A stretch of DNA of 64,000 nt from Rotaria socialis (taxonomy: Eukaryota; Rotifera; Eurotatoria; Philodinida; Philodinidae): contig CAJNYU010000835.1 of NCBI GenBank assembly GCA_905331475.1, positions 1 to 64,000 of the forward strand, read 5' to 3'. This document shows, in pieces, positions 21,854-32,169 of this stretch. The translations under genes and the position numbers were made by a program. The first letter of the stretch is position 1. The number at the start of each line of letters is the position of its first letter. The notes under the pieces are model-generated. The model had not been told where the DNA came from. It did not search any database and saw only the letters and a program-made list of their open reading frames with translations.

Positions 21854-22945
21854 CTAAGCAGAGTGAAGATGTATTTTCCACGTGTTATTGGGCTCGATAG
21901 AGTTGCACGATCGAATGTAAAAGCTGAAATAAGGATCGATTTGTTGTTCTTCTTCATCGAAATTCGAGTATGGTGAAACATCACGCCCATCGAAACTACT
22001 GATCTCAATAATAAAGAGAGCATTATTAGCAAACTGTTCAGCTTTAGGGCGGCTTCGATTGGATGATGTGAATGCTGGAAACTGAGCGTATCGTCGTTCT
22101 GCACCATTGGCAATGTTGTTTCGGTATTGTTCGATTTGATCATTCGATAAATTCGCTCCCCTATATACTGTGATATTTTCTGTAGCATTATAGCTTTTTG
22201 GTGAACGTAGCAGGAAAGCAAGCGGGCCAAATGTGGGCACTTTACTTTTCCAAACAGCTTCATGCTTCTCTTCTCCCACCAATCGCATACATTCATTCAG
22301 TTTCTTGTACAGAAAAGATTCCATACAGTAGAGACGAGCGCAGCATTTCCATGCTTCTTCGAAAGTTGTCACTTTTAGTAACTGTTGTGCCATCCACTCA
22401 CCTTCTTTCTGTTCCCCTATATGTTTTGCTTCAATAATTAATCCCTGCGCTGCCTTCTCCAGTATCAACCCAAGTTTGGCGCCATCGCTAAGTAAATTCA
22501 AGCTGTCGGAAAGGTTGATATGCTTATAGAACGCGTTAAAGAATGGTTCGCGATCAGCGAACAGACGTTTCGTAAAAGAAGTCGAAGGGGTAATGGGATT
22601 CTGAGAGAATCTATCATTCCTCAGTCCTAAAATTGTTCGCCTCTTTAATGTTCGTTTCACAACCCTCTGATCTTCAGGGTTGTTGTAAGATATCTCGATG
22701 AAGTTTTCGAAATCAATGTAGTAATTATCCGAGAGTGCCTGTTTAAGCCTCTTTTGAAAAGCTTCTTCAATGATGATCACCTCAACGTCCGAATAAGAAT
22801 GCCATTCGATACTTTGTCGAGTTAGCAAAGTTTCGGCTAAATTGTTGCAGTCGCGTTCAACTGGTCTTTCAGTGGCAATAACAGGAGTCTCATCGGCTCG
22901 TTGAAAGCCGACTTGGTTTTATTCAGGCTTCTGAATGCCTTCGAG
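21854..22945 (-). CDS. WWE-domain mono-ADP-ribosyltransferase (5'-truncated?)
   Basis: The open frame ends at 21854; its last 324 codons, up to 22828, carry the recognisable domains. It stays open upstream to a stop near 22918. Residues 5-55 (IEWHSYSDVEVIIIEEAFQK ... YYIDFENF) form a WWE-like domain, which binds ADP-ribose or ubiquitin-ligase partners. Residues ~90-324 form an R-S-E type ART fold: ITVYRG (Arg223), FPAFTSSN (Ser255/256) and DEEEQQ, giving an ExE pair at 292/294. ExE predicts arginine- or amino-acid-directed mono-ADP-ribosylation using NAD+. No conventional ATG lies directly before the WWE; the nearest in-register ATG (about 22953) is followed by the stop, and a telomere-like hairpin starts at 22962. 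The gene therefore seems cut at its 5' side, or an upstream exon is missing. Confidence 0.75.
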
Positions 22946-22961
22946 AAGTTGTTTCATGAGA

Positions 22962-23028
22962 GTGTGGGTGTGGGTGTGCGGCGTTGGTGTCTGTGCGTAA
23001 AGAGAAGATCAGTAGGCATACCCACACT
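22962..23028. repeat. Telomere-like hairpin D
   Basis: GTGTGGGTGTGGGTGTGCGG, then a ~35-bp spacer with AAAGAGAAGATCA, then ATACCCACACT. Head-to-head orientation. The right arm is shorter than the left. The spacer shares AAGAGAAGATCA with hairpins A and C. It abuts the 5' edge of the WWE-ART gene. Confidence 0.8.
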
Positions 23029-23030
23029 AG

Positions 23031-23155
23031 AGCCCAGAGGTTCCCGAAAAAAAGGAACCGAGAACCACACCAAGAACCGATTTTTCAAGATTCTGTTACC
23101 CGGAACCGGAACCGTTGGAACCGTCATTTTTTTACTGATAACTAGGGTCATCTAT
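23031..23155. repeat. GGAACCG-rich MITE-like patch
   Basis: GGTTCCC, GGAACCGAGAACC and CGGAACCGGAACCG words in both orientations, ending near AACTAGGGTCATCTATGAC. Non-coding. It lies directly beside hairpin D. Confidence 0.5.
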
Positions 23156-23351
23156 GACTTATAATTTTCGTAACTTCAATTACTTTAGTAAGCTTTCCAT
23201 CCACGTATTAATTTAAACGTTCATCGTACCACAAATATAAAAACAAAGAATAATTTTCTATGATAAACATAGATGTGAATAATTCTTTATTTTTTACACT
23301 TAATTTTTTTACATTTTAATATACTAGTATTGACGAGAAAAACGTACTGTT

Positions 23352-24230
23352 GTGAAAATGTCCGATGGCTTATTGAAAAAAGAAAAGATTATGGTGCTAA
23401 TTAAAAGTAATGATGCAAGTGTGACATATGCTAAACCAACAACAGCTGCAGCACTAGTTTGGCGAAATTTTAGTTTTATTTATGTTGATAATCAACAGCA
23501 AAATTTTGTGTCTTGTGATGCATGTAAAGATATTCTACATCACAAATCAATTGATGGCACAAGTAGTATGATGAAGCATTTTCGATCATATGCAAAAAAT
23601 TCAATAAACAATAATAATTAAAGTTTAACTATTAATGAATATTTTTCTTCTCGTAAAACCAGATCTGTTTCAACAAGAAGCAAGACAAAAGTGTTAAATG
23701 CAACTGTTGAACTAGTTGCTATGGATAATTGTGCATTTGAACTTGTTGGTTGTAATGGTTTTATAAATTTAGCATAAACTATATTTGATGCTAGACAAGA
23801 ACTGTCAAAATCACAAAATATCAATGTTTCCGATTTACTACCACATCCAACAACTGTAAGTAAATACTGTTAATAATTATAAAAAAAGAGTACACATCTT
23901 CCTCTTTTTAAACTGAAACTATCTCATTTATACTTATTTATTTCTAGGTAAGTCGAAATATCGACAGGTTATTCATTAGCAGGAAATCTCAATTAATAAG
24001 TCTTTGTCAGAATATCAAACCCTACTCTATCGTAGTGAACTTTTGGACAGAATCACACTCTGGTAAGAATATGATTTTGACTACAATATTAACCATGTCA
24101 TATAAATACTAACACACTGAAAGTAAAATAAAATTATGATTAATTCTACTTACTCTTTCAGGTGTGAGTTTTTGTGGTATTTCTCTTCATTTCTTAAATG
24201 AAGAACTTCAACTATACAGCCAAAACGCGT
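23352..24230 (+). pseudogene. hAT-type transposase 5' half, decayed
   Basis: The first frame (about 23358-23621) encodes a BED-type zinc finger: ALVWRNFSFIYVDNQQQNFV, then SCDACK, then MKHFRSYAKN (C-x2-C, H). The next stretch, out of the first frame by a stop at 23619-23621, continues with INEYFSSRK, then a hAT-like segment MDNCAFELVGCNGFINLA. After another stop it reads ISDLLPHPTT-style (VSDLLPHPTT) up to a GTAAGT donor at about 23857. A further exon carries SRNIDRLFISRKSQLI and VNFWTESHSG, then an intron and GVSFCGISLHF. These motifs match hAT-family transposases (BED finger, DxLP..TxxR, then the first catalytic region). The catalytic core and C-terminal dimerisation domain are missing, so the copy is dead. 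Confidence 0.6.
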
Positions 24231-25016
24231 AACGGTCAACCAATATGATTAAAGTAGAAGTTAAAATTCAACAAATTTGATTGAAGGTTATCAAATTGTA
24301 GAGCGCGCATTTCTGCATCGGACACTATCTTTTTTTCTATTTGTTGACACTTATTACACCGAAAAATATGGACGAAACAAAGTTGTGGATCAGTTACTAA
24401 TATTTCATGATTCATCATGCTGCAAGACAAATGAACACAGCGGGAGAAGGAAAGTGATGATCATCAAACATCTTATATAATTTTGCAGGCACAGGATTTG
24501 GGCTTTCTTGTAGTCTACTTAAAAGTTTTTCAAACTTTCTTTGTTATGAGAAAAATACTTTCGAAAAACTATACCAAATCTATGTCTGTGCGTTACCGAA
24601 AATCGAGTTTAGTGAATTTTTTGGCGGTAAAACGACTGATTATTTTTCAAGCTCTCATCAATCTTCTGCTTACTTTTGATGGGCTATCCAATGCACATAT
24701 TAGTTTCTGGTTCCGTTGCTTTGGTATCGAGAAACTTGGTAACGCACAGACACAACTGTTTTGATACCTCAAATTAATGCATACATAGATCGACTAAAAT
24801 TTGTTTGTTTCAACTGAAATTTGAATTCTAAGATACTCTTGCATGGTTTTTGTTGCTGTTTGCTTTATTGGAAATGAAATGCATGAGATACAAGCACCTA
24901 GGTTTTTGAAGGAATTTTGTGAGAAATATCTGCAATAGCTATGTTTTTTTTAATTATAGAATTTTTCTCCATATAGTAAATTTATTGTACATCGATTCGT
25001 AAAATACTTGCTTAGC
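24231..25016. other. No clear gene
   Basis: Several overlapping 60-90-codon frames on both strands (24277-24480, 24483-24764) have no recognisable domain. They may be the eroded rest of the hAT element or the 5' part of the next transposon. Confidence 0.35.
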
Positions 25017-26305
25017 ATGAAGCTCACTGCTGCTCAAAAACAGAAGCGTAACCGAGAAAATTTGAAGAGAAAAGGTCGTCATAACACTGTGAAAGCAAAA
25101 AATCGTGAAAGAACGCAAAATCTTCGTAGTAAATTATCCGATTTTCAACGAGAACAGTATCGTAATCATGATGCAGCAGCTCGTAAACGTACTCGTGCTG
25201 CTAACAAGCATCAATCAAAGTATTTTTTACGCATACTGATAACGGGTAGCATGTGCTCGCTTTATTTTGCTTAGTGCATCATTTGGCTCGAAGCAAAGCC
25301 TCGGTAAATCTGCCAAAAAAGTGAAAAAAATCTCCCACAAGATCCAGCAAAACAAAAGCTAGTCATTCAAACAATTACTCAGTCGATTGGGCTATTAGGA
25401 CCATCTCTTCACAAACGTGACACCTGTCATTTATCATGTAAATTGAAGGATGATATTGTTAAATTTTATTGTCGAGATGACATATCTTATCAAATGCCAG
25501 GAAAAAGAGACACGATCATTGCCAGGTAGAATGGAACAAAATCGACTCATCAAAAACGAATTTTACTATACAACATTCGCCAAGTACATCAATTGTTTTT
25601 ATCGGAACGTTCTGGCTCTGGTATGATCTGCTGTCACAGAAAATAATTTTCACGATTAAATCTTGCTGCATTCTAGCTTTAGACCTTTCTAAAACGAGTT
25701 TTGCTGAACTACGCCCACAATATGTAATGACCAAAGCATTGATGAGCCATCGTGTATGAGTGTGTGCCTATCACGAGAATGTGAATCTGTTGTTAGAAGC
25801 TTTAGCAAAACATCTGAAGGGTGGATTTTGCTCGGATTTGCACACGTTTACAAGTTCCTTGGTGTGTGATGAGTCGAATGAAGTATGTGTGTTCTCAAAG
25901 TGTAAGACATGTTCTAAATTTTTCGAGATAAAATTTGAAGGAAATATTGTCGATTTCACGATAAAGATCCAATGGCTTCAATGGACCGATAATAATGGTC
26001 GCTCATAGAAGGAAGAATCTGAAGGAACTGTGAAAAGTTGTGTTCAACATTTATCTAGTCTCATTCAGAAATATTTATCACATGTGTTTATCAAACGTGC
26101 TCAAAGTAAGGTGCGCGTAATTCAAAATTACAGCACTTCTTATTTTTTGCTTAAATATATATCAATAGATTCGGTGTTTCAAGCTGATCACGAATATCTA
26201 CTTACTTTTTCTATTCGAGAAAATCTTCATGGAGAAAACGGCAAAAAACTGAGAGGGTATAAAAATCAGCAAAAAATTGCTTTTTGGGAAACAACGTTTA
26301 TTTTT
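25017..26305 (+). pseudogene. DNA-transposon ORF with basic N-terminus and Cys-rich middle, decayed
   Basis: It starts MKLTAAQKQKRNRENLKRKG, and the next part is also Arg/Lys-rich (LSDFQREQYRNHDAAARKRT). Further on, in other frames, come FAELRPQYVM, then VCAYHENVNLLLEALAKHL, then VCDESNEVCVFSKCKTCSKF (a CxxC cluster), then HVFIKRAQSKV. This order (basic segment, FxxLRPxxV, C.cHeN..LLL.AL, CxFxxCxxC, FvkR.Q) is one I know from multi-copy transposon ORFs in cnidarians, arthropods and rotifers. I cannot name the superfamily with certainty. Several stops and shifts break it, and it ends just where a TGTGGG run begins (26306), so the catalytic 3' half is absent. Confidence 0.5.
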
Positions 26306-26328
26306 TGGGTGTGGGTGTGGGTGTGGGC
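26306..26328 (+). repeat. Telomere-like run, single orientation
   Basis: GGGTGTGGGTGTGGGTGTGG: nearly four TGTGGG units, G-rich on the plus strand with no C-rich partner within 100 bp. It directly terminates the transposon remnant to the left. Confidence 0.85.
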
Positions 26329-26787
26329 AAATTAGAAACAGACCAATCTAAATAGTCAAGTCATCTGAACGAGCCCCTTTAGCAAAGAGGAATCACGCGT
26401 GATGGCAATTTCTGTATAAAAAGTTGTCGATTCAATCGATCGTTACTTTGGTAATGGAATCGATTAAAATTCCATCTGATTAAAGCTCGTTGTCAAGAAG
26501 ACATGCCGACATCATGGTAGTTTTATACACCATTACCATCACTGTCATTAATCATGAATTAAGAATCAGATTTACTATTATTTCCATGAAAAGTACATTG
26601 GGTACATGTGATAAAATTTTTAATATTATTCACAAATAAATAATGCGCAAATTTACACCACTTAGAATTAGCCGGAACTCATCTATGAATCAGTCTTCTA
26701 TATTTCTAAACTGCGCTAATTTACACTATAAAGCTGGAGAATTAATTAAACAAAATGACGAGTCTACCAATAGATGAAGAGTTTAGT

Positions 26788-28129
26788 TTAGTTAGTTGCA
26801 CTTTGAATGTGTCGAAGTATACTTTCGTACATTTTCAATCGGTTTTCTCTATTAAATGTATGACCAGCACGTTCTAAGACCAAGATTTTCGCATTGAGTG
26901 AATCCGCTAATTCTTGTTGTTTTCTAGCTGGTAAAAGCTTATCTTGCATTGATATTTGTACTGTCACTGGTATTTGTGCATTTTTGATTTGTTGTATATG
27001 CTGATCTGTTAAATAATGCGAATTGAAAGCAACATTATGTTGCGCACATCCATCAATATCCTGGAATATGAACCATTTATCGCAATCGGTCAAATATTTT
27101 TTAATAAGTTCTTCCATTTCTTCCTGTTCGATTTCATTAAATATGTAAGGGGCTATTGAACGTAGCATTTTTTCATTATCCGATTTCATCGAAAAATAAG
27201 GCAGGATTATTCGAGAAAAAAACCATTTTGGTAATAATGAAAACGGTCGAATATACGAACCTAGATCATAGCGAATAAAAACTAGGTTAGGATAGGCATT
27301 TAGTCACGTCTCTAACAGCAACTGAATATCGAAACCTTTTTTAGTTGACTAAATAATAAAATGCTGTTTTTTATATCAAATCATCCTATGAAAAACTTTA
27401 TCGTTATAATTTTTTGTAAAATTTATTTCATTTTGAATAATTTTCACAAATATGACTCATTGAAATCAGTACACCGATTACAACTCTGATTATTACTCTT
27501 ATTAGAGATAATATCAACGACAGTTATCCCTCATATTAAATAGATACCCATCTCAGTTCAATTACCATTAACAACATAGAAAATTCGTTGAGTGGTTAGA
27601 AGTTTTGAAATTTTCTGATAATTTTTCAAACATATACTTATGAGTTTCTTTTATTTCTATCACTGTTGGAACTCAATCAAAAAAAAAGACAACCAACTAT
27701 TTTCTTACCACGTGTAGTAACTCCCAAATAAAGCGATAAAAGACGTTGTTCGGGAATTAACATAACAGCTAATTCTTGTGCTACCATTCCACCTAAACTC
27801 ACACCGATGACATGCACGGGACTCTGGTTACCCCATACATGATTAACTAATTGATAAGCATCACGAGCTAATAAACTTGTTGTTTGTCTCTCTAATGTTG
27901 GTCCTTTTGAATAGCCTATTCCTCGATGATCATAAGTCAATATTTCTATTGATGATGGATAATGTTCAAGAAGATATTCCACACTCTCATCAAAATTTCT
28001 TAACGTTGCATATGCACCCATTATCATTATTATTTTTGTTGATGAATTTGATGGTGGTGGTGAAAAATGAAGTTCATAATAAATATTGATATCCGGTGCT
28101 AATGTAAAATAATCGCTTTTCATTGGCAT
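26788..28129 (-). CDS. Alpha/beta-hydrolase, two exons, 297 residues
   Basis: Exon 1 is 28129-27709 and exon 2 is 27260-26788. The exons sum to 894 nt and splice in phase 1 (GTG|GTAAGA ... ATCTAG|GT) without breaking the frame. The start MPMKSDYFTL was chosen because the family fold begins right after it; the frame is open further upstream without conservation. Motifs: MIMGAYATLRNFD (oxyanion region), YDHRGIGYSKG, nucleophile elbow GVSLGG (Ser111), ISMQDKLLPARKQQ (Asp247) and ERAGHTFNRE (His274), i.e. a complete Ser-Asp-His triad. It belongs with the general esterase/lactonase-type hydrolases seen in plants, fungi and bacteria; the substrate is unknown. The intron (~446 nt) is longer than usual here. 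No signal peptide is visible, so it is probably cytosolic. Confidence 0.85.
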
Positions 28130-28420
28130 ATTGCTATGTTTTTGTGTCTCAGCTAAGAAAAATGCCTCTACACTGATAGAAAAAAAAATGTTTTCTACTT
28201 TTCTTGTATTGAATAGATTATACGTTTGTATGTGGCGATAAGAGAAAGGACCAACAACAAAATTTGATAATAACAGGAAACGCAAAAAAATCTATTGGCA
28301 CACTATGTCAACCATTATGGATAAGAGACAATTATAGATGGCATAATCGAATGGGAAAAAAAGGAGGTCTCGGAGACTCCATATTATGGCGTAGGTCTAA
28401 AAATTAGCTGAATTCAACAC
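28130..28420. other. Upstream flank with a MITE-like end
   Basis: CTACACTGATAGAAAAAAAA at 28168-28187 resembles the CACTGATAAAAAA terminus of other elements in this window. No partner end was identified. The rest is AT-rich and probably includes the hydrolase promoter. Confidence 0.3.
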
Positions 28421-28740
28421 TTGTGTTGCTCTTCGATTAGGGACATTATCAATCAACTTATTAATGTAGCTAAATATGAGGATTTTGATGTTGGACATAA
28501 TACATTGTTAGCTCTTTATAAGATCCATGGAAGTTCTTCGGAAAATAAGTACGATCGAAGTAACAAGCGATGTAATCATAATCAAAGTTTGGTCAAATAC
28601 AGCTGTCGATCTCGCAGCAATGAATACAAATACAGTACATAATGATATAGTTAGATTATTTGCTGACAAAATTGTGAAACAAACAGAAATAACAGCATCA
28701 CTGCCAATCAGCTATTTGATATTTGCAGAGAACTTTTGAA
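28421..28740 (+). pseudogene. Helical-repeat (armadillo-like) fragment, frameshifted
   Basis: Two overlapping plus frames read as one helical segment if joined by a shift near 28525: IRDIINQLINVAKYEDFDVG / LLALYKIHGSS, then EVTSDVIIIKVWSNTAVDLA and HNDIVRLFADKIVKQTEI. Alternating hydrophobic helices of this kind occur in armadillo/HEAT-type proteins. I cannot name the gene. No start codon context or flanking exon is convincing, so this is treated as a decayed piece. Confidence 0.35.
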
Positions 28741-30279
28741 AGTGTTTCTGTATTGAAGATTCAGTTTGGCTCTCGACTGTGATATTTATCGCTTCTGTCG
28801 ATGAATATGTACTTTAATGAAATCTTTCTCTGTTGATGACAAGTTGTAGGGAGTTCATCATTATGATTTCTGTCTCAGCAATGCACATTATATGTTGGCT
28901 ATAGTTTTCCACAGAACAAAAAATCTATTATTACTAACTGAAAATCATTAAAAACACGAATCTCCGTCTCTCGATTAAATATGTTTATTGTACGTTGAAT
29001 CTTTGTTGAATCAAATGAGTTTCAGTTACCATCAGTTGCTTAACGAATGTCAGTAGATTGCATGTAAATTAAACTTGATTCATTTTCAAATAATTACGAT
29101 GCTTAGCATCACTGACAAAACCATCGATAGCAATCCAACCATTTTAAAAATGTTTCTTCTCTCTCAATTGTTCGGGGTTTTGGACATACATTTAAACATT
29201 GACCATAGACAGTTTGCTCGTCACCTGTTTCAAAATAAAGTGTACCCTTAAAAATAAACAGTTGAGCCAGTCATGCAAGTGGTATAGAGAAGGGAACAAC
29301 ACCATTGAGATATTCAACTGTGGGTGGATTGCGTTTAATACGAGATAGAAAATAGACAATAATCTATCGTTATTATTCTTTGCTCTCAATTTCGTGTTGG
29401 AATCCAGATTTAATCCAAAGATTTGCTCGACAATAATCATGATGACATTCAGGGGAAAATATTGTTTTAAAAAAACAACATTGGCTAGTTAGCAAGGGGG
29501 GAAAAGCGATTTATGAGTTTCATGATTTTTCTGAGTTTAGCTGATTTAAAATGAGTTTGAGAAAACGAAAAATTTGCTAAACTAACTAAAAACTATTCCA
29601 AATCATAAATTATTACTGAAAATCATTCAAAGGCACCGAAACTCACGCAAACTCATTCCAATACAGTTAATTTATATTGATTGTAAGTTGAGTTTTACTG
29701 TGATTTAAATCAGCTTTTCNTTCCACATTTATTTTCCTATGAAATTCTAGCACCATACTCGCCAAAGTCGTTGTTCTGAGTACTCACTCATGATCGTAAC
29801 ACAACTTGAGTAGATCTATTCAATGATTTCGGCAGATTTTTCATAGCTCAAAGTAGGATCTTCTGAGATTTCTTCAGTATTATCTTATCAGCGGTGAAGT
29901 CTAATTTCGAGCTACGGAAAATATGTGAACATGACTGGATAGTGTTCATCGAGTTCCACTTGGAGCATAGGTACGAGAATTGGAACATTGGTCGAAGTGA
30001 CTATGGCCGGATTTTACAAAAAAAAAGCATTTCAGGATTTTTTGGATTTTTCGAGATTTCAGGAGAATGGTTTAAGTCTAGTTAATCGAAATATACTATT
30101 CGATAGGATATACGAGGTTCTAATAGTAATATGAGTATGGACGTTGTAAAATTAGCTCTAAAGAGCATCGAAAGGTTTGCTCGAATGCGATGCTAACTTC
30201 ACCTACCAGATGGTCACTTAATACTTTTTACTGAGATAGCTTGAGTAAACTACAATCTAAAAAATGCTACTATACTTTA
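28741..30279. other. No recognisable gene
   Basis: AT-rich, with an 82-codon minus frame (29192-29440) of no known family. A region at 29500-29720 is rich in GAGTTT/AAACTC words on both strands, perhaps a worn inverted repeat. It contains one unresolved base (N at 29720). Confidence 0.4.
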
Positions 30280-30567
30280 AGCGAGCAGCTAGTCATCGTA
30301 AACGACCGTTTACAAAAGTATACGATAGAAAAGCGGCAATCGTTTCCTGGAATTTTTACGGTCATCGTAAACGACCGTTTACTGTGATATCCGACAGTCG
30401 TTTACGATTAGCGTTTAGTTACGATGGCCGTTCACGGAGATTTTTCACGGTCCTCGTTTACGACGATCGTATTTCATCGTATAACTTCGCTTACGGCAAC
30501 AGTAAACGACTAAAAAATACGGTCGCCGTTTTTCACTGTGAATGATAGGTATACGGCCGTTTACGAC
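30280..30567. repeat. CGTAAACGACCGTTTACG-rich element
   Basis: Packed with CATCGTAAACGACCGTTTAC (two exact copies, about 30295 and 30363) and variants in both orientations (GTCGTTTACG, CGTTTACGAC). The motif is itself nearly palindromic. Composition differs sharply from the flanks. Non-coding; a MITE-like element that appears to have replaced the upstream part of the protease gene. Confidence 0.7.
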
Positions 30568-30724
30568 TCAGGTTGATCGACCTGGGAGTCAATCAGTTAT
30601 AGAAGGTGTAGCTAGTTATGTCAGCGATTGTAAAACAAAAAAAGATTTACCACCAAATGTCTATGTTCGAGTATCCGCCTATTTGCCTTGGATCAAAAGT
30701 ATAATTAATAATTTATATGCATAA
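30568..30724 (+). pseudogene. C-terminal exon of a trypsin-like serine protease
   Basis: Following a CTCAG acceptor-like site at about 30564-30568, the frame reads DRPGSQSVIEGVASYVSDC, then LPPNVYVRVSAYLPWIKSII, then NNLYA and a stop. GV.SYV..C.......P.VYVRVSAYLPWI is the standard C-terminal end of chymotrypsin-fold (S1) proteases: the last disulfide Cys, the PxVYxRV strand and the final helix. The catalytic His, Asp and Ser exons are absent, and the upstream DNA is the CGTAAACG element. This is a remnant, or the 3' exon of a gene disrupted by that insertion. Confidence 0.7.
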
Positions 30725-31029
30725 TTTTTTTTTCTTTTGTCTTATAACAATAACATTCAATTTTATATTACCATAAACGAATCATGTGCAAGATTTAATT
30801 ATTTATACATTAAATACCTGATCATTGAATAGCTTTCTTTTAAGGTGAGAGATACGCTGAAGTGTCGAATCTTTTAATAGATATTTATTTCAATTGAAGA
30901 GAAAAAGATCGAAATGAATATCTTCATACTCTTTGTAATATTATCATTTGTGTTCACTACAAGCTCGCAATAATCGAATTATCTAGCTATAACCACCATC
31001 GAGAAAATGAATTTTTGCTTCATATTTTT
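30725..31029. other. No recognisable gene
   Basis: AT-rich spacer between the protease tail and the fossil retropepsin; no motif seen. Confidence 0.35.
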
Positions 31030-31560
31030 ATCTATCAGTCGTTATCTATGCAGAGCGGAGTCTAGAAGAATTTGTATTGGTTTTTCTTGATTTGGATGAA
31101 AATACGTGAATGCATTTGCTCGACCAGGTACATTAATAGTCTTCATTGTATTTTCCATTGGAAGATCAACAATAATATCTTGAATATGGACTTGAACTTG
31201 TTTTTCTTTGTTGTTGAGATTTACATAATATTTATTGATGTAATCCATTCCTAATAAACAATCGACACATAATGTATCAACAACACCAGCAATAATACTA
31301 GTACATGATTTCTCAAATTCGATAAATATTTCTGTTGTACCAAGAATATTAAATGTTGAACTGCCATCAGTCGTTAAATATGATTGTTGTTTAAATTGTG
31401 TATTAACATGATTTGTTTGTTAGAGAATAGATTTTTTGATAAAAGATTTAGCTGAACCAGTATCAAACATAATTTTTGTAATAACTTGATTAACTTTTGC
31501 AAGGATGAAAGGAGAGGGGCGCATAAGAAGCCAAATCGGCCCATTTTATTTTTCTCTTTG
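31030..31560 (-). mobile_element. Fossil LTR-retroelement fragment (retropepsin region)
   Basis: On the minus strand the region reads as an aspartic-protease (retropepsin) segment of gypsy-like type: an FDTGSAKSF-like active-site phrase at its upstream side, a TTDGSSTFNILGTTE-like strand, and an LCVDCLLGMDYINKY-like flap-to-C-terminal part. No gag, reverse transcriptase or LTR is recognised around it. It is a broken, isolated fossil piece. Its age cannot be judged without relatives. Confidence 0.6.
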
Positions 31561-32169
31561 AAGATATTGAAAAAATGCACGGAACTACCAAAACAAATGC
31601 GCTGATCATTTCTACTTAGAAAATAAAGCGTTTTATAAACATTTCATAGATCAAATATACAGCGTGATTTAATAGGTCACTTATATAGATATCTAAAATG
31701 AAATTGCTTACTATCGCTAAGAAAAACATTATCCTAAAACTTGAAAAACTATCTCAATCGATAGAGCTTGAAAAGCTCTACAAAATGGTACTATTTACAA
31801 TTCAAAAAAACGATGGCCACCGGACGACTATAAGGCCAATATTGTGGAAAATCTAGGAAAGTCCCTGTAGTCTGGATTTTCTGCCAGTATACTCGCATAA
31901 GATAAATTTCTTGCTTCAAGATGATTTATATCTCAATCGATAGAGCTTGAAAAGCTCTACAAAATGGTACTATTTTCAGGTTGAGGATGCATGATATTTA
32001 TATACTTTTTTGGCAAGTTCACTGGGACTACGAATTATTAATTGTTAAAGATGAAGATGGCAGCAGTCTTGACGCTTGGCTGCTTGAACAATGCCAGAGA
32101 GTCGTGTTTATTTAGTAAACAGTTGCACGAAAATACAAATACGTGAAGTTATCTTTAAACTTATTTTCA
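31561..32169. repeat. 47-bp direct repeat in otherwise plain DNA
   Basis: ATCTCAATCGATAGAGCTTG followed by AAAAGCTCTACAAAATGGTA occurs at about 31751 and again at about 31931, 180 bp apart and essentially identical. The rest of the interval shows no gene. Confidence 0.6.

Noticed and set aside
21799-22296. 165-codon minus frame overlapping the ART gene
   Set aside because: It lies in another frame of the same strand as the ART gene, which has clear catalytic motifs; this one has none.
26030-26335. Plus frame ending in WVWVWVWAN as a natural protein C-terminus
   Set aside because: The Trp-Val run is just the translation of GTGTGGG repeats; the real similarity stops before 26306.
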